Shown: in pieces, positions 1-9,537 of the stretch | How the letters are laid out: each line of letters begins with the position of its first letter | Position numbering within the stretch: the first letter of the stretch is position 1 | From: an uncultured Acetatifactor sp. | GTDB lineage: Bacteria; Bacillota; Clostridia; Lachnospirales; Lachnospiraceae | NCBI GenBank assembly: GCA_949840935.1 | Contig: CATKXX010000010.1 | Coordinates: 1 to 64,000 of the forward strand | Reading direction: 5' to 3' | Length of the DNA stretch: 64,000 bases | Notes under the pieces: model-generated | What the model saw: the letters and a program-made list of their open reading frames with translations, nothing else | Told to the model about the DNA's origin: nothing | Databases searched by the model: none | Position numbers and translations under genes: made by a program

Positions 1-261
1 CTATCATACCACAAAGCGTACAAAAGCGCACGCTTTATTTTCAAAAGATTGACAAAAAAATAAGCCATACTAGGCTTGGATAAAGGATTTTCGCGATATG
101 ATGTTAAAAAGAAGTGTCAAAGACCCGTTTTGAAAGCACTTTTGCTTTTATTATGCCATTATTTTATGAAAAAGCCGCGTAAACCGTAAAATGTCTTGTT
201 GCCTATCTCCCTGTATATATGCTACAATATACAGGAATGAAATGAACGGGAGGTCAAGCCT

Positions 262-738
262 ATGAAGCCATGGGTCATCACATTAATAGTCATTGCCGTT
301 GTACTGGTAATTGCAGCGGTCGTTCTCTACTTTCTGGGTAAAAAAGCGCAGAAAAAGCAGGCTGAACAGCAGGAAATACTAAATGCCAACAAGCAGACCA
401 TATCTATGCTCATCATAGACAAAAAGCGGATGAAAGTCCGGGATGCGGGGCTTCCCCAGATTGTCCTGGAACAGGTGCCGAAGGCTATGAGGGGTTCCAA
501 GCTGCCCATTGTCAAGGCGAAGGTTGGCCCCCAGATCATGTCCCTGATCTGCGAGGAGAAGATTTTTGATTCCGTTCCTGTGAAGAAGGAAGTCAAGGCT
601 GTGGTCAGCGGTATTTATGTCCTGGATGTAAAGGGACTCCACGGACGGAAAGAAGTACAGCCCGCGAAGAAAAAAAGCCGCTTTAAACAGGCTCTGGAAG
701 CCGCCCAGGAGAAGGCCGGCGCCAAGCCCGTAAAGTAA
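262..738 (+). CDS. small single-TM membrane protein, function unknown
   Basis: ORF with an N-terminal hydrophobic segment (WVITLIVIAVVLVIAAVVLYFLG) and a basic tail; GGGAGG upstream of the ATG; followed by a stem-loop. Confidence 0.75.
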   Translation: MKPWVITLIVIAVVLVIAAVVLYFLGKKAQKKQAEQQEILNANKQTISMLIIDKKRMKVRDAGLPQIVLEQVPKAMRGSKLPIVKAKVGPQIMSLICEEKIFDSVPVKKEVKAVVSGIYVLDVKGLHGRKEVQPAKKKSRFKQALEAAQEKAGAKPVK

Positions 739-754
739 CCTTGCAGGCTTTTGA

Positions 755-810
755 CCAGGCTGCCGGGGATATGCCTGTAAGGCGCCCCCGACAGCCTGGC
801 TGTTTCTTTT
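755..810 (+). terminator. candidate rho-independent terminator after the 262-738 CDS
   Basis: CCAGGCTGnCGGGG...CCCCGACAGCCTGG inverted repeat followed by a T-rich tract (ctgtttctttt). Confidence 0.6.
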
Positions 811-895
811 CCGAAATCTGGCTCATGTCTATTCCTCCAAATGGCTTGCCTGAAAATGGGCAGGTCTGCACACTGGGGCGTGTTTGAAAAGTGCT

Positions 896-1336
896 CTAGC
901 TTTCCATGATCCCGCCGAACAGCTCCCCCTCAATGGAGTACAGGTTTTCCATGGGAAGGGCCGTTCCGTCCGTAAAGACTATCTGATGCTTATATTCATC
1001 CACCTTTTTCACCCTGCCGGAAATCCTCACATATGCTCCTCCGCTCTTTTTCTGATCTGGCTGGAAGCAGAGTACTTCTATCTCCGGCTGCTGTGACTGG
1101 TTTTCCCTGAGCAGCCGCAGCTGTTCATCCAGCTGCTCTTTCCTTCCCTCATCCAGCTCCACAAATTCTTCCGTCCGTCTTGCGGCCTCCCGGATAGCGG
1201 CATCGTGGCCGGCCAGCGCCGCAAAGGGGGAAAACTGCGCCGCGCGGTCATAAAGCGCCATCTGGGGATGTTCTGTGGACGTATGGTGGGGCAGGTTTAT
1301 AATATCGTCATACTTATGTTCATTTATAAGCCCCAT
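896..1336 (-). CDS. YolD-like family protein
   Basis: 146 aa; PHHxSxxHPQMxLYDRAAQFSPFAAL motif typical of YolD-like proteins; directly downstream of the Y-family polymerase gene. Confidence 0.75.
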   Translation of the reverse strand: MGLINEHKYDDIINLPHHTSTEHPQMALYDRAAQFSPFAALAGHDAAIREAARRTEEFVELDEGRKEQLDEQLRLLRENQSQQPEIEVLCFQPDQKKSGGAYVRISGRVKKVDEYKHQIVFTDGTALPMENLYSIEGELFGGIMES

Positions 1337-1466
1337 AATGAATTCCTCTTATTCCATTTTAGCTTTATTCCGTTTTAGCTTTATCCCATTTTTCTCCATT
1401 CCATTTTCTCTTAAATTCATTTCCTTTAAAACTCATTTTCACCCTGCATTTTTCCCTGCCGCCTCT

Positions 1467-2990
1467 TTACGCTTTATGGCCTCCGATCTGGCGGTTGCGC
1501 TCCATGGCTGTGGCGCCCTCCTGCAGGCTCATTCCCTTTAATATGGCGTTCCCGCCATATTTCTTTTTTACAGAAAGCATGGCCTCCTGCAGCTTCCTCT
1601 CCTTTGCAAGCCTTGCATCCTCAGCGGCCTTCCTGCCGGTCATTTCTTCATAGTCAGTAAACAGGCTCAGCTGCTCATATTTCTCCTCCCCTGCTTCCGT
1701 CTCGTCCGCCAGCCGGTTTGCCGCCACCGTGATACGGCGTACCAGCAGGGACGGATTGACGATCTGCCCATACAGCCCCATAACGGCATCCACGATCAGC
1801 CTGGCGGAGGAAGTCCGGCGTTCCAAGTTTACAGTCCCATGGGCATGTTTCGGTACTTTCCTGCCATAACGGTCAGCCGTGACTTCACCCTGGTAGCTGT
1901 CCCTGATCTCAGGGTTCGCAAGATTGCCTGTATCATATCCCACCGTAAGCGTCACCTGATCTGTTATGAGCTTCTTTTCCACCAGATCCAGCGCAAGCTG
2001 TTCTGTCATTTCACGGACGATCAGCCCGGCCCGGTCAAAATCATAGGGGCAGTGCAGCACCTGACCGGAGCTGATACAGCTGGTCTCCGGCTTATAAGAC
2101 TTTATCAGATCCATGGTAACGGGCTCCCATCCCCAGGCATGGTCTATGAGAAGCTCCGCATTGATCCCAAAGAGCCTGTACAAAAGTTCTTCATTATAGT
2201 AATCCCCGTTTCCGCCCAGGGAACATCTTGCAATATCCCCCATCGTAAACAGGCCCACCTCCTCCAGGCGTCTCCAGTAGCCCTGTCCCACCCTCCAGAA
2301 GTCCGTGAGCGGCCTGTGGCTCCAGAGCTTCTGCCTGTAACTCATTTCATCCAGCTGGGCAATACAGACGCCGTTTTCATCCGGAGCGACATGTTTTGAC
2401 ACAATGTCCATTGCCACCTTGCACAGATACAGATTTGTGCCAATCCCCGCGGTGGCGGTAATCCCTGTGGTGTCAAGGACGTCCTTCACGATCTTTGACG
2501 CCAGTTCCCTTGCAGTGACCCGGTAAGTCTGCAGATACTGGGTCACATCCATGAAAACTTCGTCAATGGAATAGACATGGATATCCTCCGGGGCAATATA
2601 TTTCAGATAGATGTTATAAATGAGGATGCTGTATTCCATATAGAACGCCATCCGGGGCTGCGCTGTGATATAGGATACCTCCATTTCCGGATGCTCCCTC
2701 AGCTCCGCGGCAGAACAGGAAACGCTGGAAAAACATCCTCCCGGCGCTCTTGCCCGGCGCTCCAGATTGACCTCCTTCACACGCTGCACTACCTCAAACA
2801 GCCTGGCCCTGCCAGAGATACCGTAAGCCTTTAGGGACGGGGATACCGCAAGGCAGATGGTCTTCTCCGTCCGTTCGGCATCCGCCACTACCAGATTTGT
2901 GTCCAACGGGTTCAGGCTGCGCTCCACACACTCTACAGAGGCATAAAAAGATTTCAGGTCAATCGCTATATAAGTATACTGCTGCTCCAT
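1467..2990 (-). CDS. Y-family DNA polymerase (UmuC/DinB/UvrX-like)
   Basis: YIAIDLKSFYASVECVERSLNPLDTNLVVAD and VYSIDEVFMDVT catalytic motifs; start chosen at MEQQYTY inside the longer ORF (to 3017). Confidence 0.9.
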   Translation of the reverse strand: MEQQYTYIAIDLKSFYASVECVERSLNPLDTNLVVADAERTEKTICLAVSPSLKAYGISGRARLFEVVQRVKEVNLERRARAPGGCFSSVSCSAAELREHPEMEVSYITAQPRMAFYMEYSILIYNIYLKYIAPEDIHVYSIDEVFMDVTQYLQTYRVTARELASKIVKDVLDTTGITATAGIGTNLYLCKVAMDIVSKHVAPDENGVCIAQLDEMSYRQKLWSHRPLTDFWRVGQGYWRRLEEVGLFTMGDIARCSLGGNGDYYNEELLYRLFGINAELLIDHAWGWEPVTMDLIKSYKPETSCISSGQVLHCPYDFDRAGLIVREMTEQLALDLVEKKLITDQVTLTVGYDTGNLANPEIRDSYQGEVTADRYGRKVPKHAHGTVNLERRTSSARLIVDAVMGLYGQIVNPSLLVRRITVAANRLADETEAGEEKYEQLSLFTDYEEMTGRKAAEDARLAKERKLQEAMLSVKKKYGGNAILKGMSLQEGATAMERNRQIGGHKA

Positions 2991-3060
2991 CCCGGTACTC
3001 CCTGCATAAAAAATCATACTGCGACATATGCAAAGTTGATTCTGATTATTTCCTGATCAT

Positions 3061-3082
3061 ATTATAGCAGAAAATGTGTTCG
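3061..3082 (-). promoter_or_regulatory. candidate LexA (SOS) box overlapping a promoter of the Y-family polymerase gene
   Basis: Minus strand reads CGAACACATTTTCTGCTATAAT. The first 14 nt agree with the Gram-positive LexA consensus CGAACRNRYGTTYC at 12/14 positions and lie 2 nt from a TATAAT -10 box. Confidence 0.6.
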
Positions 3083-3384
3083 ATTATTATATTTTTTTCA
3101 AAAGTTTATAAAAAGTTTATTGATATTTGAAACCAGCTATTTTATACTTATGTTATCAGGCATTTATTATTGATAACTGATATTTCATTTTTCGTCACAT
3201 GGCGGAAAAGGGCTTTTCAGAATATCAGTGTTCTCATGGTAATTCACCAGATTTTACCACCAAAAGCGAAACAACATATGTACAACGAGTTGTATCCCGG
3301 TATTATATACAGCCTCTTTCTGCGTATATACGCGTATCCATTCTTGTGTCCATACTTCACTCTCACTGTCGAAAGGAGAATCAC

Positions 3385-4413
3385 ATGTCCTCAAATGAAA
3401 GCAACACTGTTCTGAATTCCAGGCTGCATGACAGCAGCAGTAAACTGATCTTTGACGAACCTCTCCTCTGCGCCCAATTCCTCCGGGGTTATATCAACGG
3501 CATCCCCTGCCTGAAAGACGTCTGCCCGGAGGATATCGAAGATGTATCCGAGCAATACGTACCTCTTTTTTCCGAAGAACGAAATAGTGACCGGGTCAAG
3601 AAGGTACATATTAAAAATGGTACACCGTTTTTTCTTGTTTCTCTTATTGAACATAAGACCAAAGTGGAGTATAATGTATCCATGCAGATATTCCGCTATA
3701 TGGTCTATATCTGGGAATCCTACGAAAGGGAAGAAGAAAAGAGGGAAAAGGGCATATCCAGACGGAAAGATTTTCGATATCCGCCAATCCTGCCCATCGT
3801 ATATTATGAAGGGCGCCAGAAATGGACGGTGCCTCTGGACTTTAAGAGCCGTATCATCGAGGGAGAGGCCTTTGCCAGATATATTCCCGATTTTCAATAT
3901 TACCTTGTCCCCCTCCGGGATTTCAGCAGCAGGGAACTGTTGGACAGGGAAGACGAGATTTCCCTTGTCATGCTGATCAACCGGCTGCAGGAGCTGGATG
4001 ATATTTCCTCTTTCCGTTCCCTGTCCCGGGATAAGCTCGAGACGATCCTGGAGAATACCCCTGACCATATAGCAGACATTATAGCGGACATACTGCTTGC
4101 TTTTTTGTTAAAATCCAATGTCCCGGCCGAGACGGCGGAGGAAACAGCGGGGAAAGTGAGGGAGAAGAAAATGGGCGAATTATTTGCAGATATGGCACCT
4201 ATTGACATTCCGGCAGAACAGGCAAAAATCCGGGAACAGCAGCAGGCAATTGATGCGCAGCAGCAGGCAATTGATGCGGAAAAGCAGAAGGTCAACGCGC
4301 AGCAAGAGCAAATGAAAACAGAACGCCAATTACTGGAAATGGAAAAGCAGGAACTGGAACTTCTGAGGAAAGAATTAGAAGCCCAAAAAGAAAAAATCAT
4401 GAAAGGGAATTAA
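3385..4413 (+). CDS. Rpn-family PD-(D/E)XK nuclease / putative transposase-like protein
   Basis: KLIFDEPLLCAQFLRGYI, FFLVSLIEHKTKVEYNVSMQIFRYMVYIWE and PIVYYEG motifs typical of the Rpn/Transposase_31 family; start at MSSNESN with GAAAGGAG upstream; Q/E-rich coiled-coil C-terminus. Confidence 0.75.
   Translation: MSSNESNTVLNSRLHDSSSKLIFDEPLLCAQFLRGYINGIPCLKDVCPEDIEDVSEQYVPLFSEERNSDRVKKVHIKNGTPFFLVSLIEHKTKVEYNVSMQIFRYMVYIWESYEREEEKREKGISRRKDFRYPPILPIVYYEGRQKWTVPLDFKSRIIEGEAFARYIPDFQYYLVPLRDFSSRELLDREDEISLVMLINRLQELDDISSFRSLSRDKLETILENTPDHIADIIADILLAFLLKSNVPAETAEETAGKVREKKMGELFADMAPIDIPAEQAKIREQQQAIDAQQQAIDAEKQKVNAQQEQMKTERQLLEMEKQELELLRKELEAQKEKIMKGN
4237..4278 (+). repeat. two identical 21-bp tandem units (heptad repeat QQQAIDA) inside the Rpn-family gene
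   Basis: cagcagcaggcaattgatgcg occurs twice in tandem, in frame. Confidence 0.85.
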
Positions 4414-4431
4414 GATCATGTTCCATAATTC

Positions 4432-4461
4432 AGGCGAAATGCCTGTAACAGCATTTCGCCT
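4432..4461. terminator. stem-loop between convergent genes
   Basis: Perfect 11-bp inverted repeat AGGCGAAATGC / GCATTTCGCCT with an 8-nt loop; no strong T-run. Confidence 0.4.
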
Positions 4462-4479
4462 TCTCCAATGCAGGACTGC

Positions 4480-5985
4480 TCATTCCTCCACGGATACAGC
4501 CTTCAATTTATCCATGTCGTCCAGCATTTGGTTACATCGGATGTCAATGACAGGCCCCCCAGTCCCTTCAATATATTCCCTGGTGATAGTTACACGGCCG
4601 ATATTGTCGTCCTTGGGAATCTCATACATGATATCCAGCATAAATTCTTCAATAATGGAGCGCAGCGCCCTGGCCCCCGTCTCACGCTTCATGGCCTTTT
4701 CCGCAATGGCATCCAGCGCCCCTTCAGTGAACTCCAGCTTCACTTCGTCCAGCTCCAGCAGCTTCTGATATTGTTTCAGAATTGCGTTCTTGGGCTCCTT
4801 CAGAATCTGCACCATCATCTCTTTGGTAAGCCCCTCCAACGTATAAATAATGGGCAGGCGGCCGATAAACTCGGGAATCATGCCAAATTTCCGGATATCC
4901 TCCACCGTCACTTTTGACAGAAGATTCTTGTCCTTGTCATATTTGTCCTTTAATTCGGAATTGAAACCAATTGAGGCCGTCTTAGTCAGGCGTTCCTTGA
5001 TGATTTCTTCTAGGTCAGGGAACGCTCCGCCACAGATAAACAGAATGTTTCGGGTATTGACCGTCGCCAGGGGAACCATGGCATTCTTACTGTTCGCGCC
5101 CACAGGAACCTCCACCTCCGCGCCCTCCAGCAGCTTCAGCATACCCTGCTGCACACTCTCCCCGCTGACATCGCGGGTGTTGGTATTCTTCTTCTTTGCA
5201 ATCTTGTCGATCTCATCTATAAAGATAATTCCGCTCTCCGCCTTCTCTACATCATTGTCCGCCGCCGCGAGCAGCTTGGACACCACGCTCTCAATATCGT
5301 CGCCGATATAGCCCGCCTCAGTCAGGGAAGTGGCATCCGCAATGGCAAGGGGCACATCCAGAAGCCTTGCCAGAGTCTTAACCAGATATGTCTTTCCGCT
5401 TCCCGTAGGCCCTATCATCAGCATATTGGACTTTTCAATCTCAATCTCGTCCATGGTGTTGGTGGCAACACGCTTATAGTGGTTATACACAGCCACAGAG
5501 ATTACCTTTTTGGCCTGCTCCTGGCCCACTACATATTCATCCAGGCTGGCCTTAATCTTGTGGGGTGCGGGAATATCCCTGATATTGAGGACAGGCTGAC
5601 TGCCCTCCTTTTTTTTCTTCTTGATCTTCTGCTTATTCGGTATACCCCCGTCTCCCTGCAGATCGGCAAGATTTACAAAACTGATGTTGGGAATGCCCCC
5701 CTGTCTTGTCATTTGATCCAGCTCATTCTGGATCCTGGGATCATGGAGCAGCCCCTGATAATCAAACTGGCTGACCGTCTCCATTGTCTTGTGCATACAG
5801 TCATTGCAGACACAGATATTGTTGGGCAGCTTAAACATTTTGCCTGCCTTGCTCTCCGGCCTGCGGCAGACAAAGCACACATCCTCATAATCGCCGCTCT
5901 TATTCTCCTCCTCTGTGATTATTTTCTTCTCCTGGGAATTTGAATCATCATTTTCATTATAATTATCTGACATATTGTCCCCCAT
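4480..5985 (-). CDS. clpX: ClpX-like AAA+ unfoldase with N-terminal C4 zinc finger
   Basis: CxxC...CxxC zinc finger (VCFVCRRP...CVCNDC), Walker A GPTGSGKT, Walker B FIDEIDKI, GYIG pore loop, IGF motif; the ORF extends to 6045 but the start is probably MGDNMSDNYNEN, so the start coordinate is approximate. Confidence 0.85.
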   Translation of the reverse strand: MGDNMSDNYNENDDSNSQEKKIITEEENKSGDYEDVCFVCRRPESKAGKMFKLPNNICVCNDCMHKTMETVSQFDYQGLLHDPRIQNELDQMTRQGGIPNISFVNLADLQGDGGIPNKQKIKKKKKEGSQPVLNIRDIPAPHKIKASLDEYVVGQEQAKKVISVAVYNHYKRVATNTMDEIEIEKSNMLMIGPTGSGKTYLVKTLARLLDVPLAIADATSLTEAGYIGDDIESVVSKLLAAADNDVEKAESGIIFIDEIDKIAKKKNTNTRDVSGESVQQGMLKLLEGAEVEVPVGANSKNAMVPLATVNTRNILFICGGAFPDLEEIIKERLTKTASIGFNSELKDKYDKDKNLLSKVTVEDIRKFGMIPEFIGRLPIIYTLEGLTKEMMVQILKEPKNAILKQYQKLLELDEVKLEFTEGALDAIAEKAMKRETGARALRSIIEEFMLDIMYEIPKDDNIGRVTITREYIEGTGGPVIDIRCNQMLDDMDKLKAVSVEE

Positions 5986-6063
5986 CCTTCCAATTCTTCT
6001 GCACAACACTGATATGAGTATACTCGAAAATTTCACGATATACAAGTGAACTTTTTCTAAAGC

Positions 6064-6100
6064 GGAAAAACAGCCTCACTTACCGTGAGGCTGCCTTCCG
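6064..6100 (-). terminator. candidate terminator downstream of the HtrA gene
   Basis: Minus strand AGCCTCAC-ggtaa-GTGAGGCT hairpin followed by GTTTTTCC. Confidence 0.7.
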
Positions 6101-6170
6101 TGATGTTTATATATGAGGAACAATGTTATGAGAAAATCATTTCTTGCAGGAAATCAGTTTTTCCAGAAAA

Positions 6171-7505
6171 TTAGTTCTTCCTTTCTCCAGGCTTTTCACC
6201 CAGAGTTATCTCCAGCTCACAGGAGACATATTCACCGTTTACCTGCCGCATAACGGTGATGTTGACCGTCTCACCTGCCTTATAATATTGCAGTGCGCTC
6301 TTTAAGCCATTATAAGAAGTGATCTTCCTGTCATCGAGCTTCACAATGATGTCCTGCTTCATAATGCCTGCCGCCTGCGCAGGGGAGCCCTCCTCCACAT
6401 CGTAGACGAAAACACCCTGAGGCATATGATACATCTTGATGACCTGATCTGTAATCTCCTGCATGGTAATTCCGATATATCCCGTCTCCTCCTCCGGTAT
6501 CCTGTCCTTCATCAGGTCTGCTATAATAGGGCTGGCGGAGCTGATAGGAATGGCGTAGCCCATGCCTTCCACTCTTGTGCTGGCAATCTTATTGGAATTA
6601 ATACCGATGACTTCACCTTTAATGTTTAGCAGGGCCCCGCCGGAATTCCCTTCGTTAATTTCCGCGTTCGTCTGGATAAAGGTTCCCTGGGAGCCATCCT
6701 CCATGGTGATCACACGGTCTAATGCACTGACAATGCCATCTGTCACGGACTGTCCGATGCCAAGGGCATTCCCAATTGCGATCACAGGCTCTCCAAGCTT
6801 CAGGCTCTCGCTGTCCCCCAGCGTTGCAATCGTAATCGCTTCCCTGGTCTCCGCACTGAGGCTGTCTATGGGAACGGCCACCACCGCGAGATCCATATCC
6901 GGATCTGTACCCTTAATAGCGGCATGGGCCGTTGTGCCGTCGATAAAGGTGATTTCCAGGTCATCCGCGCCATTTACCACATGATTGTTGGATACGATCA
7001 AAAGTTCATTTTCATTTTCCGCCACAATGATACCGGAACCGCTGGAGGCATTCTGCTGGCTGTAGCTCTGCCCCCATATGCTGTAGCCTCTGCTCGTATA
7101 ATTATTGATGATAGATACCATGGCCGGCATCACATCCTCCACCATGTCGGAGACATCATCATGGACATAAGTAATGTGGGTTGCCTCCGCCTGCCCGTTT
7201 ACAGGCGCTGTCAGCATATCCTCCGGCATACCGGACACAGTTTCGGAGGACTCCTTCTGTGCAAAGTAATCTGTCCCCAGCTTTATACCGTAGAAACCCG
7301 CTCCCGCACAAAGCCCAAAACAGAGTCCCAGCCCTGCGCTGAGTGCAGCCTTGCGAAATCCGCCTGCGGGGCGCTTCGGCTTTTTTACCTTTTCCTGTGG
7401 CAGGGGCGCTGCTGTCCTGGCTCTCTCATCCAGCACCTCTGCCGGACATGCTGTATAATCAAAATAAGGATTCTTGTTTTCATTTCCGCTTTCATTATCG
7501 TACAT
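6171..7505 (-). CDS. HtrA/DegP-type S1C serine protease with PDZ domain
   Basis: TM anchor, His block SNNHVVNGADD, Asp block DPDMDLAVVAV, Ser block NEGNSGGALLN, C-terminal PDZ. Confidence 0.92.
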   Translation of the reverse strand: MYDNESGNENKNPYFDYTACPAEVLDERARTAAPLPQEKVKKPKRPAGGFRKAALSAGLGLCFGLCAGAGFYGIKLGTDYFAQKESSETVSGMPEDMLTAPVNGQAEATHITYVHDDVSDMVEDVMPAMVSIINNYTSRGYSIWGQSYSQQNASSGSGIIVAENENELLIVSNNHVVNGADDLEITFIDGTTAHAAIKGTDPDMDLAVVAVPIDSLSAETREAITIATLGDSESLKLGEPVIAIGNALGIGQSVTDGIVSALDRVITMEDGSQGTFIQTNAEINEGNSGGALLNIKGEVIGINSNKIASTRVEGMGYAIPISSASPIIADLMKDRIPEEETGYIGITMQEITDQVIKMYHMPQGVFVYDVEEGSPAQAAGIMKQDIIVKLDDRKITSYNGLKSALQYYKAGETVNITVMRQVNGEYVSCELEITLGEKPGERKN

Positions 7506-7589
7506 AAAAGTCTGCCTCCTTTTGTTTTCTATGAGAGAAGTATAATCTGAAATTGTGACGGAATTGTGTTTATAGAATGAAGTAGTTGT

Positions 7590-7656
7590 GAAAAAATAAC
7601 AGACCCCCTGGCGCTTTCCTGCACCTCGTCAGTCAGGCCGCGCCTCCGGGAGTCTG
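7590..7656 (-). terminator. candidate rho-independent terminator downstream of glmS
   Basis: Minus strand CAGACTCCCGGAGGCGC...GCGCCAGGGGGTCTG imperfect stem followed by TTATTTTTT. Confidence 0.7.
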
Positions 7657-7707
7657 TGTATGACCGGACTGTTCCGCATGGATGTTCCGCAGCAGAAAAT
7701 CCGGATA

Positions 7708-9534
7708 TTATTCAACCGTGACGGACTTCGCCAGATTCCTGGGCTTATCCACGTCACAGCCCCTGCCTACCGCTACATAGTACGCAAATAATTGCAGGGG
7801 AATGATAGCAAGAGAATTGGCAAAATAGGGATTGCTCTCCGGAATGTAAACCACATAATCGGAAGCCTTTTCCATCGCTTTATTCTGCTCACAAGTCACC
7901 GCCATCACAAAGGCTCCCCTCGCCTTTACCTCCACCACATTGCTGATCGTCTTCTGGAACAGGGCAGGCTGGGTGGAAAGCGCCACAACCAGGGTACCGT
8001 CCTCAATCAGAGAGATGGTTCCATGCTTCAGCTCCCCCGCCGCATACGCCTCTGAATGTATATAGGAAATCTCCTTCAGCTTCAGAGAACCCTCCAGGGA
8101 GATTGCATAGTCAATTCCTCTGCCGATAAAAAAGATATCCCTGGCCCCCAGATAACGGTTTGCAAAATGCTGTATCTTCTCCTTCTGCCCCAGCAGAAGT
8201 TCAATCTGATCCGGCAGGCACCGCAAATCGCCCAGCAGCTCTCCAAATTCCTTCCCGTTCAGCAGGCCCCGCACCTTCGCCAGCTTCATTGCCAGCATAT
8301 ACAGGGCCGTAAGCTGGGCGCTGTATGCCTTGGTGGTAGCCACCGCAATCTCGGGGCCTGCCCAGGTGTACAGGCAGGCGTCCGCCTCCCTGGCAATGGA
8401 GCTTCCCACCACATTGACAATCCCCAGTACCTTCTGCCCCCTTGCTTTGGCCTCTCTCAGGGCAGCCAGTGTATCCGCCGTCTCCCCTGACTGGCTGATG
8501 ACAATGACCATGGATCCCTCTCCCAGGATAGGGTCACGGTAGCGGAACTCGCTTGCTACATCCACCTCCACGGGAATCCGTGCCAGTCCCTCCAGCACAT
8601 ACTTTCCAGTGACGCCCGCATGATAGGCGGAACCGCAGGCCACAATGCGGATTTTTTCTATTCCCTTTAATTCCTCATCCGTCATATTTAATTCTTCAAT
8701 GACAATATCGTTGCCCTTGATCCTGGGCGAGATCGTATCCGTGATCGTTTTGGGCTGTTCGTACATTTCTTTCAGCATGAAATGCTCATATCCCGACTTC
8801 TCCGCCGCATCCGCATCCCAGTCAATGGTGGCAGATTCCTTGGTAAGCTCCTCCTCATCCACAGAATAAAATCGAAGGCCGTCCTTTCTCAGCTCCGCCA
8901 CCTCCTGATTGTCCAGGTAATAGACCGTCCTGGTATATCGTAAAATGGCGGGGACATCGGAGGCGATAAAGCATCCCTTATCATTCTGTCCCACGATCAG
9001 GGGACTGTCCTTCCTGGCCGCATAGATCACATCAGGATGGTCGGCAAACAAAATGCCCAGGGCGTAAGAACCCTCCACGCGGTGAAGAACCTTCGTGATC
9101 GTTTCCAGGGGATTTCCCTTATAATAATAGTCAATCAGATGCGCCAAAACCTCCGTATCCGTATCGGACACAAACTGATAACCCTTACTCTGCATTTTCT
9201 TTTTTAACGGTATGTAGTTTTCTATTATGCCATTGTGCACCACGGCAATGGTTCCCGCCGCGTTGGTGTGGGGATGGGCATTCGTATCGCTGGGTGCGCC
9301 ATGGGTCGCCCATCGGGTATGCCCGATACCGGCGCTGCCGGGCATGGTCTCGCCGCCTCTTGTGAGATTTTCCAAAATCTTCAGCCTGCCCGCCGCCTTC
9401 CTGGTACGTATCTCCTTTCCGTCAAACACTGCCATCCCCGCGGAATCATATCCCCGGTATTCCAGCTTCGACAGGCCGTCCAGGATAATGGGCGCCGCCT
9501 GATCATTTCCAATATAACCTACAATACCACACAT
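7708..9534 (-). CDS. glmS: glutamine--fructose-6-phosphate aminotransferase (isomerizing)
   Basis: MCGIVGYIGN Ntn-amidotransferase N-terminus, two SIS domains, C-terminal DKPRNLAKSVTVE. Confidence 0.97.
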   Translation of the reverse strand: MCGIVGYIGNDQAAPIILDGLSKLEYRGYDSAGMAVFDGKEIRTRKAAGRLKILENLTRGGETMPGSAGIGHTRWATHGAPSDTNAHPHTNAAGTIAVVHNGIIENYIPLKKKMQSKGYQFVSDTDTEVLAHLIDYYYKGNPLETITKVLHRVEGSYALGILFADHPDVIYAARKDSPLIVGQNDKGCFIASDVPAILRYTRTVYYLDNQEVAELRKDGLRFYSVDEEELTKESATIDWDADAAEKSGYEHFMLKEMYEQPKTITDTISPRIKGNDIVIEELNMTDEELKGIEKIRIVACGSAYHAGVTGKYVLEGLARIPVEVDVASEFRYRDPILGEGSMVIVISQSGETADTLAALREAKARGQKVLGIVNVVGSSIAREADACLYTWAGPEIAVATTKAYSAQLTALYMLAMKLAKVRGLLNGKEFGELLGDLRCLPDQIELLLGQKEKIQHFANRYLGARDIFFIGRGIDYAISLEGSLKLKEISYIHSEAYAAGELKHGTISLIEDGTLVVALSTQPALFQKTISNVVEVKARGAFVMAVTCEQNKAMEKASDYVVYIPESNPYFANSLAIIPLQLFAYYVAVGRGCDVDKPRNLAKSVTVE

Positions 9535-9537
9535 AAT

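Noticed and set aside
3199-3384. N-terminal extension of the Rpn-family ORF
   Set aside because: Ribosome-binding site and family-like N-terminus fit the ATG at 3385
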